DNA of 64,000 bases from Novipirellula artificiosorum (GCF_007860135.1 NZ_SJPV01000001.1:296939-360938); one strand, 5' to 3'; shown: positions 1 through 9,293, numbered from the stretch's first letter. Made by a program: numbers and translations. The notes: generated by a model not told the origin, from the letters alone.

Positions 1-1185
1 AAATCATCCCGTCAACTCGGCGCCAAGTTGGCTCGATCGAGTCTCACCGCCCCCATCTCGACCAAAAGTGAACCGCTGGCCGTTGACGCTGCGCACAGCC
101 TCCACACCTTCCGCGAATGTTTACTTTACCTCTCCCTCTGGGCTCACTGTACCCCACATCCTAATCCGGTGATATCTTTTTGGCTCCTGGTCCGAATGTG
201 TTCCATGCGTTGGACAGGTCGTGGCAGCGTTGCATTCCGATCCACAAGGTCCTCGTCGCTTGTCCGATTTTTGCGAAGGTGTAAGCTTGCTGAGGCTCTT
301 GCGCACCTAGGTTTTTTGGCTCATCCGGCGGAAGCGTGCGCAGGAGGTTTTCGAGGCATCTCTCCGGTGTCCCATCATTGCTGGCAGGAGCTATTTTCAC
401 TTGTTATCGTGCAGTTGCCGGTAGAATCGTGCAGTTGCCGGTAGAAACGGAGTCGAGCTCTGCAGAGGTGCAACTTGACAAGGGATATCCCGGTCGACGG
501 TGCGCCAAGGGTGCTACCGGTTCCCTGCGGACGACCGACCGTCGGGGACTCTTTTCTAAGAGATCATTGGACACCGGAGCCATACCTCCAAAAAACCTTG
601 AGTCTGGGTTCCGCGCGCTTCGGTCGGATGAGCCGGATTTTTGACCGAGGAGTCCGACAGCCACCGCACCCATGAACCGCACCTCCGTGCAACAGGCTTT
701 CCCATGTTCGCAGCACCAGCGCGAACCGCAAGGCAGCAATCATTCGCAGCGGTTTGTCGAAAGTCCAGAGCGAAATCTCGTCACCTACCCCGCAGATGTA
801 TTAGACACCACCCGAGATGCGCGGTACAACGAGCGCTGCGCGGGCAGGGGTAGTTGGACACCGAAACACTGTGTTCGTCACAACTTAAAAACCGGACGAC
901 CTCCGCGCAGCGAGGGGGAGGGCCGGCATGGAAACAGTGCTGGAATCGCCGGAAGTCTTGACGACTTTTGCTACAGCCCCAACCCTATCGTTTAATCGGG
1001 ACAAGGCACTGGGGACTCGCCCAGCCCGAGTCAAACTAGGCAAGCCTGAAAGCCTTTGCGGCCCAACTGACCTCCGTTCGATCCTCGCTAGCGCCGTGGC
1101 CGATCCTAACAGCAAGAGACTTGCTCCAATCGTCTCTTTGGCTTGAAGCCACTATTTCAATCACCCTGCTGGTGGGAAACGTGTT
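1..1185. other. Gene-free stretch at left edge
   Basis: No reading frame in this stretch resembles a protein I recognise, and overlapping frames on both strands are short and of low-complexity composition. The only structure seen is a perfect tandem duplication at 406-445. It may be a long intergenic or decayed region, or may hold an RNA that I cannot recognise. Confidence 0.5.
406..445. repeat. Perfect 20-bp tandem duplication
   Basis: The 20-mer ATCGTGCAGTTGCCGGTAGA occurs at 406-425 and again, without a spacer, at 426-445. Nothing similar was seen elsewhere in the window. Confidence 0.9.
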
Positions 1186-2052
1186 GTGCCGGAAGTTTCG
1201 CCCAAGAATCTCACTTCGCCCAAAGCTCTGACGCGTCGTAAGAATCAAACCGCGACCATCAATCGCAGACCGATTTTGGGGATTTGGCGACTCGGAAGAG
1301 CCATCCATCAAAGTGACTTTTCCGAATTGACGCTGGCCCAGCCAGCCGACGCGTTGGGCAGCCCCCGCTGGGATTACGTGTTGCGGCGCGGCGAAGGCGG
1401 CAACGAGATGGAAAGTCTGAGGCAGATTCGGCAGTTCACCACCTGCGCCACTCAAGTCTTCCACCCCAACTTGGTCGCCGTCTTGGATGCATCCGACAGC
1501 GGATCGTCTCCCTTTTTGGTGATGCCAAGGCTGGAAGGAACGACGATGCAACACCATCTCGACCATCAACCGCCCAAAGCGTTACCGGTAGGATTGTGGC
1601 TCGTTCGTCAAGTCAGCCAGGCTCTCGAGGCGATGCATGTCGCCGGTTGGGTGCACGGCGATGTCAAACCAGAAAATGTCATGGTCGGATCCACCGGGCA
1701 CGTGACGCTGATCGACCTGGGGTTTGCCGAACGAATCCATTCGGCTCCGAATCGGCTGTTCCGAGGAACGCCTGAATACGCAGCCCCAGAATCCGTATCG
1801 GGGCAATCGGTGACGCTCCCCGCATCTGATATCTTTTCGCTCGGACGGATGCTGTGGCGATGGATGACGAAAGTCAACGTTCCGAACGAGTTGCAGCTAT
1901 CCCCGGTCGCGGAGTTGGTGGAGAAAATGATTGCGGAATCCCCAAACGATCGCCCCACTGCGGCACACATCAGTCGCGAACTGTTACGACTGGAGATCGA
2001 AAGCCTGGGATGCCACATCGAACCCGATCGACGGTCACGGCGCGCAGCGTAG
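1186..2052 (+). CDS. Atypical serine/threonine protein kinase-like protein
   Basis: 288 aa, one kinase-like domain and no membrane segment. The C-lobe motifs are good: HGDVKPEN at residues 157-164 (catalytic-loop Asp159, Asn164), DLG at 177-179 in place of DFG, and APE at 200-202. The N-lobe is poor. The glycine loop is reduced to a GIWRLGR segment near 32-38, and the strand that normally carries the ATP-binding lysine (VAIK) reads YVLRR at 64-68, so an arginine stands where lysine is expected. It may be a weakly active kinase or a pseudokinase. The start is GTG with no strong ribosome site. A small hairpin (2046-2061) overlaps the stop codon. It converges with the ABC transporter operon. The kinase fold is likely; activity is uncertain. 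Confidence 0.75.
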   Translation: MPEVSPKNLTSPKALTRRKNQTATINRRPILGIWRLGRAIHQSDFSELTLAQPADALGSPRWDYVLRRGEGGNEMESLRQIRQFTTCATQVFHPNLVAVLDASDSGSSPFLVMPRLEGTTMQHHLDHQPPKALPVGLWLVRQVSQALEAMHVAGWVHGDVKPENVMVGSTGHVTLIDLGFAERIHSAPNRLFRGTPEYAAPESVSGQSVTLPASDIFSLGRMLWRWMTKVNVPNELQLSPVAELVEKMIAESPNDRPTAAHISRELLRLEIESLGCHIEPDRRSRRAA

Positions 2053-2074
2053 CTTTACGCTAACAGGTGTAGCA

Positions 2075-3076
2075 TTACTCTAAGAACTGAGTCGTAAAGC
2101 AATCGGCCGCCGAGACCTTTTCCGAGTCGACCACGCCCAGATCGACCATTTGCTTGACAAGCGTTGTCCAGCGTTCCGCGGACATCTGACCGACCGATTC
2201 CATGGGCAGCTCGTTCGGTAACGCCAACGCCTTGAGCTCGGCACTGCCGTATTCCAATGCCTCGGCAGTCATGCCGTGCTGGTTTGCTTCCAAGATCGCT
2301 GCATTTCCCCTTGTCGGATCCTCCAAGTAGTGAATCCAGCCACGACGAGTCGCTTGCACAAACGCTCGCACTTGATCTGGGGCGCTACGAATCAGATCGC
2401 CACGGGTGATCAGCACGCTCGAATAGGGGTTCCACCCCAACTCACTCAGCATCAATTTGCGTACCTTCACGCCTTGTTGCTCGGCAAGCATCGGCTCGGC
2501 AAAGGAATACGCTTGGATGGCGATGTTCCGATCGGTCACCAAAGCCGACACGCTGCCGTGATACGGAACCTCGCTCACATGATCGAGCAAGCCTTTGGAA
2601 CGCATGAAATCGAGGAAAACCCGGCCGGTCTGCCGCTGCAGCGTCTTGCCCGCCAAGTCGGCGAACGTTTTCACGCCACTATCCTCACGAACCAGAATGC
2701 AGCGGGGATGATTCTGCATGGCCGCCAAAACGGCGACCACATCGGCCCCCTGAGCTCGAAACAGAACGACATCATCTGCGTTTGCCATCGCGAACTCGAC
2801 GCGACCGAGCAGCAATTCCGGTGCCACCGGCGTTGCCCGACCGCCACTGCGGATGTCCACTTCCCATCCTGCGTCCGCATAAGTGCCATCGGCCTGCGCT
2901 TGGTACAGACCGCCATGTTCCGACTCGGGGTACCAATTCAGCTGGACCGATACTTGGGATGACAAACCTTCGGGGGCCGAAGTCACCTTGGGACCACCAC
3001 AGCCAACGGCAGCGAGTAAAAAAGCCAAGGCCAGAACCAAGAAACCGCGTTGCTTTCTATCCATGTCACACATCAT
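2075..3076 (-). CDS. ABC transporter substrate-binding lipoprotein, NMT1/THI5-like
   Basis: About 333 aa. A short charged N-terminus, a hydrophobic stretch and a lipobox (LLAAVGC followed by GG) mark it as a lipoprotein held at the membrane facing the periplasm. The mature part opens with VQLNWYPESEHGGLYQAQ, typical of the NMT1/THI5-like family that binds thiamine pyrimidine precursors, nitrate, sulfonates or taurine. It is the last gene of the permease-ATPase-binding protein set, 121 nt after the permease. In-frame ATGs at 3076, 3073 and 3064 are all possible starts. The ligand cannot be told from sequence alone. The HGGLY motif favours the ThiY/pyrimidine-precursor branch; no thi gene and no riboswitch was seen nearby. 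Confidence 0.85.
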   Translation of the reverse strand: MMCDMDRKQRGFLVLALAFLLAAVGCGGPKVTSAPEGLSSQVSVQLNWYPESEHGGLYQAQADGTYADAGWEVDIRSGGRATPVAPELLLGRVEFAMANADDVVLFRAQGADVVAVLAAMQNHPRCILVREDSGVKTFADLAGKTLQRQTGRVFLDFMRSKGLLDHVSEVPYHGSVSALVTDRNIAIQAYSFAEPMLAEQQGVKVRKLMLSELGWNPYSSVLITRGDLIRSAPDQVRAFVQATRRGWIHYLEDPTRGNAAILEANQHGMTAEALEYGSAELKALALPNELPMESVGQMSAERWTTLVKQMVDLGVVDSEKVSAADCFTTQFLE

Positions 3077-3197
3077 TCATCGAGCGGAAGCAGCAAACAA
3101 AATCCCAACGAAACCAGTCCCTACCGACCACGGTTGACACCGTAACGGCGCAAAACGGTGAAGGCGTTGCCTCCCCCGACTGCGATGACCGCGCCAA

Positions 3198-4007
3198 CTA
3201 CCGATTACGATAGCCGGTTGTCCAGCGGCGGAGAACCGTGACGGAAACCAAACGAACCGTGCCGAACAGGAACAATCCCAATATGGCTGAAGCAAAAATG
3301 GCTGCGATCAGCGCATCGGTCCGCTGAAATGCTTGCCAACCGGTCATCAGCGTCCCCAATCCGTTGTAGCTCGAACCGTTGCCAACAAAAAACTCCGCGA
3401 CGATCGCTCCAATCACCGCCAATCCGCTGCTCGTCTTCATCCCCACCACCAAGAACGGAACGGCGGAGGGGAACTGTAGCCCAAACAAACGCTTGGTTCT
3501 TCCAGCACCGTAAAGTCGAAACAAGTCGCTCAGGTCATGCTGGACCGACAACAAGCCTTCGGTCACGCTGTTGACGATCGGAAAGAAACAGATGATGACC
3601 GTCACAAGTACCACCGTGCGAAACTGATACCCGCTCCATGTAATCAACAGCGGGGCGATCGCGACAATCGGAACCGTTTGCAAAAAAACCACATAGGGGA
3701 AAAACGCCTTGCGGATCCGATTGGATTGGCTAAACGCGATCGCCATGAGGCAGCCCATCGCAATGGCGGCCCCCAAACCTGCCATCGCAGCGATCGCGGT
3801 GACCACGGTCCCTTGCAAAAGAGCGACTCGTTCACCGATGGCCGCAGCAACAACTTGTCTCGGCGAGGGCAACAAAATGGGCGGCAATTCGAAACACCAA
3901 ATGATGGCTTCCCAAAGCAACAAGCCAACCGCCGCGACACCGACCACCCAGCCCATCTCCCAAGCGGTCTTTTTCCACCCCGCCGGATCGGCGCAAACAA
4001 CCTTCAT
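3198..4007 (-). CDS. ABC transporter permease (nitrate/sulfonate/pyrimidine type)
   Basis: 269 aa inner-membrane permease with about six hydrophobic segments and a cytoplasmic-loop region typical of binding-protein-dependent permeases (SsuC/TauC/ThiX class). The loop near GAGRTKRLFGLQFPSAVPF would contact the ATPase. The start was chosen at ATG 4007, which forms an ATGA overlap with the stop of the ATPase gene (4004-4006) and so suggests translational coupling; the longer open frame to 4091 would overlap the ATPase by 88 nt. It works with the ATPase (4004-4765) and the lipoprotein (2075-3076). Confidence 0.88.
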   Translation of the reverse strand: MKVVCADPAGWKKTAWEMGWVVGVAAVGLLLWEAIIWCFELPPILLPSPRQVVAAAIGERVALLQGTVVTAIAAMAGLGAAIAMGCLMAIAFSQSNRIRKAFFPYVVFLQTVPIVAIAPLLITWSGYQFRTVVLVTVIICFFPIVNSVTEGLLSVQHDLSDLFRLYGAGRTKRLFGLQFPSAVPFLVVGMKTSSGLAVIGAIVAEFFVGNGSSYNGLGTLMTGWQAFQRTDALIAAIFASAILGLFLFGTVRLVSVTVLRRWTTGYRNR

Positions 4008-4765
4008 GCGTGCTCTCGCAACAGATCGCTCAACTTGCCGTAGATTTCGCCAAACGCCACTTGTCGCCTCAACGATTCGTTTCTCGGCCACGGCAGCGCA
4101 TTGTCGACCGAGTGTTCGACGCGTCCCTTTCGCATCACGTGGATGGAATGAGCCATCAAGCTGGCTTCACCGATATTGTGAGTCACCATCAACATCGTGA
4201 ACGCCCGTTGGGCCCACAACGACAACACGAGCTGTCCAAGCTGGTTGCGCAGCATTTCATCGAGTGCTGCAAACGGTTCGTCCATCAGCAGCACACTCGG
4301 CCGGGTGACCAGTGCTCGCGCCAACGAGACACGCATTTTCATCCCACCGGATAACTGATGAGGCAAGCGGTCATGGCTGTCGGCCAAGTCGACGCAGCGA
4401 AGCACGTCCATCGCCGCATCGCGTCGCTCCACTGCCGACACGCGATGGATCAATTCCAGTGGCAACATCACATTTTCGATTGTCGTTCGCCAAGGCAACA
4501 ACGACGGCTGTTGGAAGACAAACGCAACCTCTCCGTCGCTGCCCACCGCAGGCGGTTCCAAGTGAACGCTGCCCGACGTGGGGCGTTGTAGCCCCGCGAT
4601 CAATCGCAGCAGCGTCGTCTTCCCACAACCGCTCGGGCCGATCAGCGCCGTGACCTCGCCGGCGGGAAACTCGATGCTCACATCGTCCACGGCTCGCACA
4701 CCGCCGCCGAAATCAAGCGAAACATGATCGCAGCGGATCGCGGCAGCTGTCGACGCGATACTCAA
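4004..4765 (-). CDS. ABC transporter ATP-binding protein
   Basis: 253 aa nucleotide-binding subunit. Walker A is GPSGCGKTT, the Q-loop lies at FVFQQPSLLPWRT, the signature is LSGGM, Walker B is VLLMDEPF, and the switch His is in the MLMVTHNIGEA segment. It belongs to the SsuB/TauB/ThiZ class. The apparent start is a TTG at 4765 that overlaps the TGA of the upstream secretion gene (GATTGAG), so translation is probably coupled to the pseudopilin operon. No nearby ATG gives a full-length N-terminus. The combination of a secretion operon and an import transporter in one transcript is odd. Confidence 0.9.
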   Translation of the reverse strand: MSIASTAAAIRCDHVSLDFGGGVRAVDDVSIEFPAGEVTALIGPSGCGKTTLLRLIAGLQRPTSGSVHLEPPAVGSDGEVAFVFQQPSLLPWRTTIENVMLPLELIHRVSAVERRDAAMDVLRCVDLADSHDRLPHQLSGGMKMRVSLARALVTRPSVLLMDEPFAALDEMLRNQLGQLVLSLWAQRAFTMLMVTHNIGEASLMAHSIHVMRKGRVEHSVDNALPWPRNESLRRQVAFGEIYGKLSDLLREHA

Positions 4766-5946
4766 TCCACCATCGCCTGCTCGGCAGCCTCGGCCAACAC
4801 TTCGCCTTGTTTCAATTCGAATCGTCGACCCTCGCTTTCCAAAACAACGTATTTGGCGTTCACATCGATCACTTTGCCTTTCACCTTCCCAATTTCGAAC
4901 TCGTCACCGACCCGCAGTTTCAAAGTCTTGCCGCGAGTCCGGACGTTCATCCAAGCTCGCCAATCTTCGCGACCACGCACCAAACCCGTCAGCACGGTTT
5001 GCGTCGCATCGTCAAACTGGTATTCCGGTTCGGGTTCGGGCTCCGGCGGTGGATCCACCACTTTGACCGTCACTTTTTGCTCCGTGGTTCGATTGGGATA
5101 GCCACTGTCCACCACGCGGACCAAGACATCAAACTCTCGTTTCTCATCCGACTTGACGGTCAACGTCCCTGTCCGCTCGTCAAGCTTGACCGACTCGATC
5201 GGCTGCTCGACGAACTCGAAACTCAGCCGATGCTGCTCCGGATCTTTGAAGGTCAAGGGCAGTGTTGTCTCTTTGCCGATGATCGCTTCGACCGTGCTGT
5301 TGCCCGTAAATTCCGGAGCTTTGTTTGGCGGCTCGAAGAAGTTGCGATTCAAAATGCGATTTTGATAGACCGTCAAGTCCGGATCCACTCGCCACGATTG
5401 ATCCGGAATCGGCTTTGATTCGTCGGACGCTGCCATTAAGGCCAAAGCATCGATGCTCATCTTCAAATCGAGTTGGCCTGGCTTGTCACGAGCCGGGCTG
5501 ATCGACAACTTGCTGATTCGCTGCAAATAATCCTTCGAGTAGAAGGCGTGCAGCATCTTGACCAATTTCGTCAGATCCGTTCGTCCGTCGACGCTGTACG
5601 ACAATCGGCGATACAGGTCGCCCACCGGCATCGTTCCGCTCGGATTGACTCTCGGGTCACTCAACTCGCTCTGATGCAACATGTCGAGTAACCAGCTCTG
5701 GTAATCGCTGCGAGCTCGTTCAGGGTTTCCCGGCAACGAACGCGACAGGTATTCACCCATTTGCCGGTCCGCATAGGCACCTTGCAGCAGCCGTTCTTCG
5801 ATTTGAAGCTGCTCATTGCGCAAGGTCTCAATCCGGTTCGAACGCGTACGCACCGCCGTGCGGTACTTCGTGAACCCCCACTGCAACGCGACCAACACAA
5901 ACAACCCGCCAACGGCGATCGATAAGATTCGTTCTCGCTGAGTCAT
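4762..5946 (-). CDS. PilO/GspM-like inner-membrane protein fused to a PilP/GspC-like domain
   Basis: 394 aa. One membrane helix lies at about residues 7-25 and is followed by a short coiled-coil and an alpha/beta region, the layout of PilO/GspM assembly-platform proteins. The middle (roughly 210-300) looks like a cadherin-type beta module ending in a PEPEPEPE linker. The last 85 or so residues (TVLTGLVRG through LRVGDEFEIGKVKGKVIDV) resemble the HR domain of GspC/PilP, which contacts the outer-membrane secretin. ATG 5946 overlaps the stop of the PilM-like gene (ATGA). The fused architecture is inferred by eye; the PilP-like assignment is the least certain part. Confidence 0.65.
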   Translation of the reverse strand: MTQRERILSIAVGGLFVLVALQWGFTKYRTAVRTRSNRIETLRNEQLQIEERLLQGAYADRQMGEYLSRSLPGNPERARSDYQSWLLDMLHQSELSDPRVNPSGTMPVGDLYRRLSYSVDGRTDLTKLVKMLHAFYSKDYLQRISKLSISPARDKPGQLDLKMSIDALALMAASDESKPIPDQSWRVDPDLTVYQNRILNRNFFEPPNKAPEFTGNSTVEAIIGKETTLPLTFKDPEQHRLSFEFVEQPIESVKLDERTGTLTVKSDEKREFDVLVRVVDSGYPNRTTEQKVTVKVVDPPPEPEPEPEYQFDDATQTVLTGLVRGREDWRAWMNVRTRGKTLKLRVGDEFEIGKVKGKVIDVNAKYVVLESEGRRFELKQGEVLAEAAEQAMVD

Positions 5947-7637
5947 GCTTGCACCTCCTCGGAAACCGATTCCGACTCGGTCTCGGATGGCGTCTCGGAG
6001 GATGCCTCGGTTGCTGGATCGGTTGCTGGATCGGTTGCTGGCTCCATGAGGGGCTCGGAGGCCGCTTCGGTTGGCGGCTCCGATGAAACCTCTGGTGACG
6101 GCATTACGGAATCGATCGACTCGGCCGGTGCCGTTTCGGCAGCCTCTTCCGCTGGATTCGGATCCTCTGTGCTCGGCAGCTCCTGCTTTTCGTTCGCCGC
6201 TTGAATCCCCTCGTACCGCAAGCGGTGAGCATAATCGGGTGGCATCGAGATCTTTTCGGTAAAGACCCACCGATAGGCATTTCGCCCCTCCTGCTCGCTA
6301 GCCCCTTCACCGACAACGCTATGATCGTCGTCTCGGATCGCTTCTTCGAGTTTTTCGATCACGCTCTGGTCGCTCGCCGATCCTGTCAACGTCACGGTAC
6401 TAACCCCGGTGCGTAAGTCACTCGATGCAACGACCGATTTCAGCATCACTTCATGGGACGGAGGCAGCTTGGCCGCGATCTTTTGTAACTCGTCCAACCA
6501 ATTTGCATCCGCATCTAAGAATTCATCGACCTTTTCGGTACGAGCGACGCTCCGGATCGCTGCATCGACCTGTTCTTTCATCCCTGCGTTCGCTTGACTG
6601 AGCTGCTCGATCTCGCTGTCAAGGCTGCGGAGCTGACGATAGCCGAGGTAGCCCATCAACAGCGCGGCTGCGACGGGGATCCCAATGATGGCTGCGGTTC
6701 GCCAACGACTGGGTTTCTCTTCGAGCCGTTGTCGTGGATTCAAAAAATCAATCAGCCGTTCGGGGCAGACTTCGTCGCATGCCAACAATCCGACCAACGG
6801 TGCTAACCGACCGACGTGTTCAGGCAGCCGATCTGCGGTTTTGCGATCCACATCGACCAAATCGAACGGATTGACCATTTCCACCGGCGCCCCGGTCGCT
6901 TCGGCCAACTGATCCACCTCTCGCTTGTGAACCGACTCACGTCCCCACAGCACGACTTGTTTCGGCGTCCCGCTCGCGCCGCAGGCCATTAAACTGCGTC
7001 GGAGCTCACCGACCAGCGCCCGCGGTCGCGCGGTTTCACTTGCGGCGATACGAACCGTCCGCACAAAAATCACGTTGCCGTCTCGCACGACGATGATTTC
7101 GGCATCGTCATTCAATAGATCCACCAAGACCGTGTCGCCCTCGCCCACGTTTCGCTTCGCACGACTCAGAAACAAGGCGGCAGCGGCAAGTGGCCGCAGT
7201 GCAATTCGCTTAACCTGCAATTCCGCGTCGCTGCAGACCTCCTTGATCTCTGCGAGCTTGTCCGGAGCCACCGCAGCGGCAATCGCTTTGACTCCTTGTT
7301 CACTACGAGAAGTGATCAAGTAATCGATCGACGCACTGTCGCCAGCGGAGGCAAAATTGCGAATGGCTTGGAAGCGGACAATATCGGGCAATTCCTCGTC
7401 CGGAACGGGCGGCAACTGCAATTCGCGCAGTTCGGCCTTACCACGCCCGATCGCAACCAACGCTTCGTTCTTTTCAAGACCCTGTTCCGAGACGAACGTA
7501 CGAAGCGTCTTGAAGACGTCCGTCGATTCAAGCGGCAGGACGGCCGCGTGGGTTACGGTGACCTGTGTCCCACTGCAGTTCCCCACAACGATTCGCAGTT
7601 CCGCTTCATCCCAGTCGATTGCTAGTTTCTTTGGCAT
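5943..7637 (-). CDS. PilM/PilN (GspL-like) fusion protein of the secretion assembly platform
   Basis: 564 aa. Residues 1-300 or so have the actin-like PilM/GspL cytoplasmic fold (opening KKLAIDWDEAELRIVVG, with an LRELQLPPVPDEELP segment typical of PilM). One membrane helix at about 314-333 is followed by a PilN-like coiled-coil and ferredoxin-like region. The C-terminus, from about residue 470, is a low-complexity acidic tail rich in Glu, Pro, Ser and Thr with ATDP repeats, encoded by a 12-bp tandem repeat. PilM and PilN are separate proteins in type IV pili; a joined form corresponds to GspL. It begins 12 nt after the gspK-like gene and overlaps the next gene by ATGA. Confidence 0.75.
   Translation of the reverse strand: MPKKLAIDWDEAELRIVVGNCSGTQVTVTHAAVLPLESTDVFKTLRTFVSEQGLEKNEALVAIGRGKAELRELQLPPVPDEELPDIVRFQAIRNFASAGDSASIDYLITSRSEQGVKAIAAAVAPDKLAEIKEVCSDAELQVKRIALRPLAAAALFLSRAKRNVGEGDTVLVDLLNDDAEIIVVRDGNVIFVRTVRIAASETARPRALVGELRRSLMACGASGTPKQVVLWGRESVHKREVDQLAEATGAPVEMVNPFDLVDVDRKTADRLPEHVGRLAPLVGLLACDEVCPERLIDFLNPRQRLEEKPSRWRTAAIIGIPVAAALLMGYLGYRQLRSLDSEIEQLSQANAGMKEQVDAAIRSVARTEKVDEFLDADANWLDELQKIAAKLPPSHEVMLKSVVASSDLRTGVSTVTLTGSASDQSVIEKLEEAIRDDDHSVVGEGASEQEGRNAYRWVFTEKISMPPDYAHRLRYEGIQAANEKQELPSTEDPNPAEEAAETAPAESIDSVMPSPEVSSEPPTEAASEPLMEPATDPATDPATEASSETPSETESESVSEEVQA
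6009..6044. repeat. 12-bp tandem repeat in the acidic tail of the PilM/PilN-like gene
   Basis: On the plus strand GGTTGCTGGATC occurs twice (6009-6020, 6021-6032), followed by a third unit with one change (6033-6044). On the coding strand it specifies a repeated ATDP unit and may vary in copy number between strains. Confidence 0.85.
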
Positions 7638-7649
7638 GTTGTTTCAATT

Positions 7650-9293
7650 TCAAAAGTTGTCATCAAGCATCGCACGTTGCCCCAGTACCGTCAGTTCGAA
7701 ACCGCGGCCGAGATGGCTGAGGTCTTTCCATGAAACCACCTTCGGATTCACGGTCGTAGCATCAATAATAACTTCGCTGCGGCTCGATATCCCGGATTCT
7801 TCGAAATATCCGATCAATTGGGCCCGATAGACATCCCCACCACCGGTCAGCAGGGGGATTAGCATCCGCATTTGGTCGATCGTCAGAATCCCTTCAACCA
7901 ATGGCCAGGTTGCAAACTCGCGGTTGGGATCGTCGGAATCGGTCTGGCGAGCTTCCAAGATCGCCTGAACCGTCTCTTCTTCCAACGTCGGAATCCCGTA
8001 AAGCAGCTCAGCAGGGCATTCATTTAAATTGATTCGTCCGGGCAAGGCTTCCACGTCTTGGGTTGCAATCACGTCCATCAAAATCGGCAAGTAAATTGCC
8101 ATCGAAATCGGGTCTTCGAAGAAGGGCGAGGCGAAGGTTTGCGCATTGTCACCATTGCCGATCGTCACGGTTGCACCGACAACGTCCAAAACTTGGTTGA
8201 TCGGATTTCCAGCGCCACCGCTGAGATCGATTTGGTCCATCACGTCCACCGACCACGGTTGCGGCGATCCGGAATCCTCGCCATCCCCCCCGGCCGCATC
8301 GGCCATCGCTTCGACCATGGACTTGCCAGCGATACGGTAAGCCACGATGAAACTGGCGTAGGATTCGTCGCCAATTGCATCCAACAACTCATCGTAAAGC
8401 GTCTCCATGTCTTCCTGGCTCACATTGACGCGTGGCAACCCGTCACGCGTCTTGTTCCCTTCGGCACCGTACACCGTCAAATACGACGCCCACCCGAGTG
8501 CGCCGGGCGTTTCCACGCCGACCCCAAACCGCTGTTGCTCATCCGCGTCAAGCACCCCGTTTCGATTCGAATCGGCGCCAAACAGAAGCGTCGGTGTCAC
8601 ACCCCGAACCAGCAACAATTCCTCGACACTTTGCAGCGATCCGTTGCTGGGCGAATAGGGCGTTGTCAACGTCGTGTAGTATTCCGCTTCGGCGCCGTAC
8701 GGCCGAACGTCTTCGTCCTCGTCAAGCCAATCCAAAATGGCATCCGCAACATCTTCGGTCATCCCCGGCAGTGCCATCAACAACGAAACGGCGATATTGT
8801 CGGTGTCCAACTCGTCACTGGAAAGCGTGTCCTCGTCGGCGCCAGTCAGCGCCAGCGCGGGCATCAGCAAATCCGAGTTCTGCTCGAGCACGATCAACGT
8901 GTTGATGTTCAGCCGTGCCGATTCGTTTTGCAACCCGAACCGAATGCCACCGTACATCCCCGTTTCCGTCAACCCAGGCGCGATCACCGAAAAGTTCGAG
9001 GGGCTGACGTTGTCGGCCCCTAGCGAGACGTTGATCGCTTGAAACATGGAAGGGTTGTTGTAAACACCGCCATAATCGAGCCGCATCGCGGGCGGCTGCG
9101 ACAGCATCAACCGGATGGAGTCGATACCGGATTCCACATTGACGCGTGCTTGGACTCGGTCGCCGGCCAAGTAGGCGGCATCGTCATAGGCAATCATCAG
9201 TTCAGTGAACGAATAAACCGCCATCGTAGCGATCGCGATCACAACCAAGACGAGCACAAGAAAGAAGCCGCCCCGTTTTCGTGCTACGCTCAT
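7650..9293 (-). CDS. gspK: General secretion pathway protein K-like minor pseudopilin
   Basis: 547 aa. The N-terminus KRGGFFLVLVLVVIAIATM is a type III (prepilin) signal, cleaved after GlyGly. As in other GspK proteins, the usual Glu at mature position 5 is missing. A helix-hairpin-helix-like segment (PGMTEDVADAILDWLDEDED, then the VEELLLVRG and LYGIPTLEEET segments) matches the GspK globular domain. GspK sits at the tip of the pseudopilus. It is longer than usual (about 320-340 aa in enterobacteria). The start ATG overlaps the gspJ-like stop. Confidence 0.85.
   Translation of the reverse strand: MSVARKRGGFFLVLVLVVIAIATMAVYSFTELMIAYDDAAYLAGDRVQARVNVESGIDSIRLMLSQPPAMRLDYGGVYNNPSMFQAINVSLGADNVSPSNFSVIAPGLTETGMYGGIRFGLQNESARLNINTLIVLEQNSDLLMPALALTGADEDTLSSDELDTDNIAVSLLMALPGMTEDVADAILDWLDEDEDVRPYGAEAEYYTTLTTPYSPSNGSLQSVEELLLVRGVTPTLLFGADSNRNGVLDADEQQRFGVGVETPGALGWASYLTVYGAEGNKTRDGLPRVNVSQEDMETLYDELLDAIGDESYASFIVAYRIAGKSMVEAMADAAGGDGEDSGSPQPWSVDVMDQIDLSGGAGNPINQVLDVVGATVTIGNGDNAQTFASPFFEDPISMAIYLPILMDVIATQDVEALPGRINLNECPAELLYGIPTLEEETVQAILEARQTDSDDPNREFATWPLVEGILTIDQMRMLIPLLTGGGDVYRAQLIGYFEESGISSRSEVIIDATTVNPKVVSWKDLSHLGRGFELTVLGQRAMLDDNF

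Noticed and set aside
2046..2061. Terminator at the end of the kinase-like gene
   Set aside because: The stem is only 6 bp with no T-run and overlaps the stop codon, so it is not called as a terminator.
3198..4091. Longer permease start at 4091
   Set aside because: It would overlap the ATPase gene by 88 nt, and the added residues do not look like a permease N-terminus; the ATGA overlap at 4004-4007 is more convincing.
4762..6270. Long frame extending the PilO/PilP-like gene back to 6270
   Set aside because: The first 108 residues are Arg/Ser/Gly-rich shadow sequence of the PilM/PilN-like tail on another frame; the membrane helix starts at ATG 5946.
8058..9023. 321-codon plus-strand frame opposite the gspK-like gene
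   Set aside because: It is rich in His and Arg, as expected for an antisense shadow, and no motif supports a real protein.
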